Below, one piece after another: positions 59,667 to 64,000 of a stretch of 64,000 bases of DNA (positions are counted from its first letter, which is position 1; each line of letters begins with the position of its first letter). The position numbers and the translations under genes are program-made. The notes beneath the pieces were generated by a model. That model did no database searches, was not told the origin of the DNA, and saw only the letters and a list, made by a program, of their open reading frames with translations. Origin of the DNA: Pseudisothecium myosuroides (taxonomy: Eukaryota > Streptophyta > Bryopsida > Hypnales > Lembophyllaceae); NCBI GenBank assembly GCA_951799445.1, contig OX637297.1:12462001-12526000 (forward strand), given 5' to 3'.

Positions 59667-59735
59667 AAAATTCCCGCTCACAGGCTCATAGGCTCACAAG
59701 CTCACGCTCACAGGCTCACACACTAGCAACCTTGG
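59667..59735 (-). repeat. Right terminal inverted repeat of the Mutator-like element
   Basis: On the minus strand begins CCAAGGTTGCTAGTGTGTGA and continues with GTGAGC-type units. It pairs with 17276-17350. The 9 bases TACTACTAT follow directly on the plus strand. Confidence 0.75.
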
Positions 59736-59744
59736 TACTACTAT

Positions 59745-59914
59745 CTATTGGAACAAGATGGGCCCTCCCTCTTGTGACTTTCATTAGGCCTCTTGTCTTC
59801 TTTTCCGTTTGGCTCTTATCTCTTCATTGTCTAGCCTTTGTGGCTTGGTTGTTGTTATTTGGTCCCTCTTTTTTTAATGCAATGGTTTTTCCATTTGTTC
59901 AAAAAAAAAAAAAA
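59745..59914. mobile_element. LINE-like retroposon, right part with poly(A)
   Basis: About 155 bp ending 'aatgcaatggtttttcc' and 'atttgttc' before a poly(A) tract of about 15, then the second copy of AAGTTAATTCCAAATTTTT (59915-59933). The T-rich 'tttttttaatg...' ending resembles plant L1-type LINE 3' ends, recognised only by style. Confidence 0.6.
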
Positions 59915-60272
59915 AAGTTAATTCCAAATTTTTACTTAGGATTTAATTTTTTTCAATCAAAACTTTAATTTGACTCTAGTTTTTAATCGCTAATAAATCC
60001 CTAATTTTAATCCTAAATTCTCCTTTTGGATGAAGTTTTAATCACATTCTTCCGTTCTACCCCTTACCGCTTAATTTATCCTAGCACGGTCAATTTAAAG
60101 AAAAATCCTACGTGTAATATGTTTTCGGAAGCCTCTACTTCTAATTCATAAACTTTTGAATCTAAACTTCTACTTTGCACTAATCTTGGCTTGCTAATCG
60201 TGATTTAAGGGCTGATTAAGGAAATCAATGCTAATTAGGGAGAAAAACACCTAGATTAAATCAAAGACTCAC

Positions 60273-60335
60273 CTCTCCACTGCCGGTGTCAGAGATGACC
60301 TCATCCACATCCGCATGCGTATCCTCATGCTCCAT
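60273..60335 (-). CDS. Conserved 21-codon leader exon of family B (reversed outer copy)
   Basis: On the minus strand reads MEHEDTHADVDEVISDTGS then GE, ending at donor GTGAGTC. Third copy of the acidic leader exon, with the same 63-nt length. Confidence 0.55.
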
Positions 60336-60929
60336 GGTAATCTTTGGTTTTGTTTGATTTTTTCCAAGCTCACCACTTAAATTTTAGAAAATATTACACT
60401 TGATGGTCTAACCTCCTTCCTTCCTTTTCCTTTTCCCTTCTTCTCCTTCTTCCACACTAAGACTATTCCAACAATTGTCTTGATGGGTGTCTTACAACTA
60501 TAAATTCAAACTCCAAGGTTCCTTAATGGTGACCTTCTTCCTTCTTATACCTTTCTCCTTTGTATCATTCAATCTCTCTTCTAACGGTCACAAGGAATTC
60601 TCGAGATTTTCTTCTCTATCCAATCTCTTCCACCCTATTCATCTTCTCCCTCCTATATCTCCTTCCCCATCTCTCCTTGATTCTCACTTGTGGTTTTGTG
60701 CATTTGAGTGGAGTGCAGGTTATAGAGAACTACTTTGCTACAAGGACCTACTTTGGACTAGTCTATCCCTTCCTCTTAGTACTTATGCTTCCTTCCTCAA
60801 TAGGTTAGCCTAGTTCCTAGGTTGGCTCCATATCTTTCCTTCTTTTGGTTTTTCAGTGCTTGCTTTTGTTTTGTTTTGTTTGTTTTTTTCTCCTTGTTTT
60901 AGTTCTAACCTCCCAAGTTTTGGACCGAT

Positions 60930-61110
60930 TTGAACTCCAACCTTGCCTGGACTTCCCGACTCCCCACATTGCTTGGACTTCCCGACTCCCACCTACTTGG
61001 ACTCCCCGACTCCCACCTGCTTGGACTCCCCGACTCCCTACCTGCCTGGATTCCCCAACTCCCCACCTGCCTGGATTCTTGATTCCCCACTCAGCTTAGA
61101 CTCTCGACTA
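60930..61110. repeat. Variable slot minisatellite, about 24-bp unit
   Basis: About seven tandem variants of a unit like 'ctggattccccaactcccc' plus 'acctgc', unrelated in sequence to the arrays in the other B copies. Confidence 0.85.
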
Positions 61111-62612
61111 GCGACTGCTCCGATACCTGAACAGACTCCTAGAGGACTGTTCCTGGTACCCTAGACAGATCCGCTAGGCAGACTGCTCCCGTACCCTGGA
61201 TAGACCCCGGCTAGGCTGAATGGCTAGACTGGGGCTGGGTGTGCAAACAAAATCTCCTCTCCTATTGGGGTTTTTATCTAAAGCTAATCATTTTTGTCTG
61301 GCCTCATGGATATTTGGAAACTAAAGACAATACTCTCATGTGGATATTTGGAAACTAAGGTAGGGAATTGTTTGATACTTTGTAAAAAATGCCAAACTTT
61401 TCTAGACCCTAGGTTCAAAGCTTTGCCGTCTCGGGGTAAACCATAAAAGATACCAAACTTTTCTAAGTCTAAGGTCAAAGCTTCGCCGTCTCCCAAGGGG
61501 GACCATGCAACAAAGAGAACTTTAGACAAAGATTAGAACACAAGGGGTAAGGAGGTTTTCTACTAAATGCAATAACATTTCCCGCTAGTTAACACAAATT
61601 TGTATGCTAAAGGCCTCCCAAAGCGGCATTGCCAAGGTACGGTGGGGGGGTACTCTAGGGTTAGTACAAGACACAAGAAAGACTCTTAAGGCACCACGTT
61701 GGTTCACAAATATGCCCAAGATACTTCTTTAACTCACAACTTAGTATACCAAGTACACGAGGACAAGGTAGAAGGTCCCCCAAGGACCTTCAAAGCTTGA
61801 AATAGAACAACAACGGAGCCAAAAGTGCTCCGAAAACACCGTAGAGTTTTTTGGCTTCAAATGCGAAAATATCCAAAATGACTTGGACCCACGAATCCAA
61901 AATAAGTATAGAAGTGATTTTAGAGAGGGAAACGGAGCCCTTATATAGGTATCCAAGGGCCCACTCCCCCCTCTAATTTCCTAACGGTAACCTTATCAAC
62001 TTGGATTTTCATCCTAATCACTAAAAAACTACTTCTACCATCTATGCTGGACCAACATTCTAACTTTTGGAGATTAACTCCAATCGCCGAACGAATTGCG
62101 CCGTTGGCTCCAGATCGCCGTGTTTAATATTTAAATACTCTACTCCCCCTATCGAGACCAAAAACCCATTGTAGGCTAATTTAGTTTAAAAACCAAGTTG
62201 TGGTAAAATCCTAAATCTTGGGGGTCTCCTATTTTGAGAAAAGTGACTAGCCTAGGATCTCCGGTAGGTGTGAGAGAGTTGGGAAGGACTCTTGGTTGAC
62301 TTTGTTTCGCCATCGTATGGTCCCGGAATGCCGGTCAATGTCGCGGGGACCTCGCCACGTGGTTAATTCCTGAGGAATCTCGCCGGTTCGAGTACTTGCC
62401 GCTATCAAAATGTTGTGAAACTTCACGGAGCGCATTATTAACATAAGACAAGCTATGCTAATTTTTAATAAGATTTTATTGTAACCTAAGTAATTTCCAT
62501 GAAATTCCTCTTGGAGGTTAGAACGGTTGATCACCCGGAAAAGGTTCTTCTGCAAGTCGGAAGATGCTGGGAATTTTCATGGGACCTCTCAGGGAGTCGC
62601 TTGAAAGACGTG

Positions 62613-63173
62613 TGTGGAAGTATGCAACATCCGGAAATCCATAAATATATATAAATAGGAGTAAAATAGGGGGAGTTTTTCAAATTTTTGCATAAGTATA
62701 GGGAATTAGAAGCTAAAAACTATAATTAGAAAATAGTGATTTACTAGGAACACTAAAATTCTAATTAGGGTTCTGGAATTAGCTGGAACCAGGAGTCAGA
62801 ACCCGGAAGATTCCAGATCGTAGGGAACCACCACCTAGTTCCGGCTAGGGAATGTATAGGAACTAGGTCGGGTCGGGGGAACTTGGGATCCCCGACAGTA
62901 CTTAAACCTTACCGCCATCCTCATTTCTCTTTTCTCTTCCGTGTTTTACCACGGCGCGCTTAGTGAGTGAAAGAATGGTGAGTTAGGATCGCGTTAGGGA
63001 GAGAAAAGGAGGCCGGTGCCGTCTGCACCGGATTGCTTTAGGTGGCAGTAGTCATGGCCAAGGCCAGTCAACCCTGGAGGGTGGCAATGACAGCCCGAAT
63101 GATTAGTCCGGGTATTCCTTCCAATCCGAATTGCCTTTGTCAGTTAGAAGACGATCTAGAGAGCATGGGGGGT
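62613..63173 (+). mobile_element. Element D: 5' part of a family-A relative
   Basis: Starts TGTGGAAGTATGCAACATCC, where the reversed B copy breaks off after ACGTG. Like family A it has a short promoter-like region, a pyrimidine-rich leader and then an ATG and ORF, but the DNA is not alignable with A by eye. It is cut at 63174 by a further B copy. The 3' part lies outside the window. Confidence 0.5.
63054..63173 (+). pseudogene. N-terminus of a family-A-like protein, interrupted
   Basis: ATG opens about 40 codons (MAKASQPWRVAMTARMISPG ... CQLEDDLESMG), ending at the B insertion. The length before the motif and the 'LEDDLESMG' word correspond to 'LMEDLAKMG' of the A protein, and the start is similarly placed relative to the promoter. 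This is a weak, pattern-level likeness. Confidence 0.4.
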
Positions 63174-64000
63174 TGTGAGCTCCCAATTTGTCACTTGGGA
63201 CTCGTAGAATTATTTTTTTGGAAATTTACAATTTAAAGTTGATAAAAGTATAGAAAAATCCATAAAAAGAGTGTAGAACCGAAATAGGGTTGTGTCATAC
63301 CCATTATAGCATTTGGTCTAGATTTGTGTTTTTTACTTAGAATCCCCCAAACCTTGCCTAAAAATGGTATAAAAATAACGAAGAGGTTAGATTTGGAGGA
63401 TTCGAGTCACACAGCCCCAAAAGGGCTAAATCCCACCATGAATGTGGCGATTCATGGCTAGGTCGGTCCGAGGGATCCACATCGAGGCCACTAGGTCGGG
63501 TCCTAGAGTTAGATTTAGAATTCCCCATTAGATCGACGAATTCCCAAAATCCCGATTGTTAGCATACAGGAGCCACTCACGCAAGACCGGGCCCGTGGAG
63601 GAATCTACAGCCCAAGGATGGTGTTCTAGGGTGAATCCCATGCCAGGAGTCCAACGGCGAAATCGGTTCGCCAAGATTCCTCCACCTGCAGAAGATTCCC
63701 GCACCGTCGCTAATTCGAGGAGATGGCCAATTGTAAATCTCCATTGACCAATCGTGCCAGGTACGGAAACACATCCGCACGTCTTTCATGCGACTCCCTG
63801 AGAGGTCACGTGAAAAATCCCGGCATCTTCCGACTTGCAGAAGAACCTTTTTCCGGGTGGTCAACCCTCCTAACCTCCAACGGGAATTTCATGGAAATTA
63901 CCCAGGTTACAATAAAATCTCACTAAAAATTAGACTAGCTTGTTTTATGTTAATAATGCGCTCCGTGAAGTTTCACGACATTCCGATAGCGACAAGTACC
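63174..64000 (+). mobile_element. Family-B element B5, 5' part, running off the window
   Basis: Starts TGTGAGCTCCCAATTTGTC, with GGGGT to its left. The first 827 bp closely match B4 (46670-47490) base for base with few changes. Its TATA box and 3' parts would lie beyond the window end. Confidence 0.8.

Larger units (their letters stand above)
17276..59735. mobile_element. Candidate giant Mutator-like transposon with transposase and ParB-methyltransferase cargo
   Basis: The left end reads CCAACGACGCTAGCGTGTGA; the right end on the other strand reads CCAAGGTTGCTAGTGTGTGA, 16 of 20 identical. Both ends continue for about 50 more bases as variants of a GTGAGC/GAGCTTGTGAGC repeat. The 9 bp TACTACTAT are repeated perfectly at 17267-17275 and 59736-59744; 9-bp duplications are standard for Mutator. 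Inside, a MULE/SWIM transposase runs leftward from the centre and a ParB-like/methyltransferase gene runs rightward. Three later family-B insertions (with nested A copies) account for about 24.7 kb, leaving about 17.8 kb of original element. Both gene bodies have premature stops, so this copy is probably defective. The boundaries rest on visible TIR and duplication; the cargo assignment rests on position. Confidence 0.75.
59934..62612 (-). mobile_element. Family-B element in reverse, 5' portion (continues from 17075)
   Basis: Resumes the low-complexity stretch, then the leader exon (60273-60335), a minisatellite slot (60930-61110), a leader with 'ggttcaaagctttgccgtc', the TATA box near 61944 and the conserved 5' region. 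It stops at 'gaaagacgtg' where element D begins, about 0.55 kb short of the expected 5' terminus. Confidence 0.7.

Noticed and set aside
17076..59914. One full-length 43-kb LINE
   Set aside because: The interior has inverted ends with a 9-bp duplication and a DNA transposase; only about 360 bp belong to the poly(A)-tailed retroposon.

Overview
This is a nuclear eukaryotic window built almost entirely of nested transposable elements. It is AT-rich, with GT-AG introns, no operons, no rRNA and no convincing host housekeeping gene. The MULE-type transposase with a SWIM zinc finger, TATA boxes of the form TATATAAGG and 5-bp target duplications fit a streptophyte (green plant lineage). My impression is a spore-bearing plant or charophyte alga rather than a seed plant, but this is not proven by the sequence.

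The centrepiece is a candidate giant Mutator-like DNA transposon from 17276 to 59735. It has imperfect terminal inverted repeats (CCAACGACGCTAGCGTGTGA left, CCAAGGTTGCTAGTGTGTGA on the opposite strand right) and a perfect 9-bp duplication TACTACTAT on both sides (17267-17275 and 59736-59744). It carries two divergent genes that start either side of a duplicated 534-bp promoter block (27519-28603). Leftward is a decayed MULE/SWIM transposase (27382 down to 18144). Rightward is a multi-exon gene (28561 or 41717 to 58917) joining a ParB/sulfiredoxin-like DGNHR domain to a beta-class DNA N4/N6-methyltransferase-like domain. Six hairpin elements with the shared core CCCTTGTCGG...CCGACAAGGG (one shorter and coreless) were seen only inside this transposon, in introns. 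A cargo methyltransferase in a Mutator element is the candidate new system.

The giant element has since been broken by three family-B elements (21052-26249, 31778-39621, 43166-54805). Each begins TGTGAG, ends CCCACA or equivalent, and has a 5-bp target duplication. Two of these B copies are themselves hit by family-A elements of about 3.48 kb (34305-37779; 43176-46664; 49314-52799), each TGTCGCA...TGCGACA with its own 5-bp duplication and one long ORF. A and B look like solo LTRs of giant LTR retrotransposons, or like an LTR-like non-autonomous unit; no complete retrotransposon is present. Without the three B insertions the Mutator element is about 17.8 kb.

Outside it the nesting continues. 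The Mutator element sits in a short poly(A)-tailed LINE-like retroposon, which sits in an inverted B copy (16028-17075 plus 59934-62612), which appears to sit in another B copy (14098-16027). At the right edge a B copy (63174 on) interrupts the ORF of a distant A relative (62613-63173). From 1 to about 12.4 kb are many copies of a roughly 915-bp TTAA-bounded MITE family with piggyBac-like ends, one carrying a 410-bp TA-flanked MITE, plus a decayed coding sequence at 3489-4190.

Most disrupted coding sequences carry premature stops explained by C-to-T change on one strand (CAG to TAG, CGA to TGA, CAA to TAA, or TGG to TAG), as expected of old cytosine-methylated transposons.
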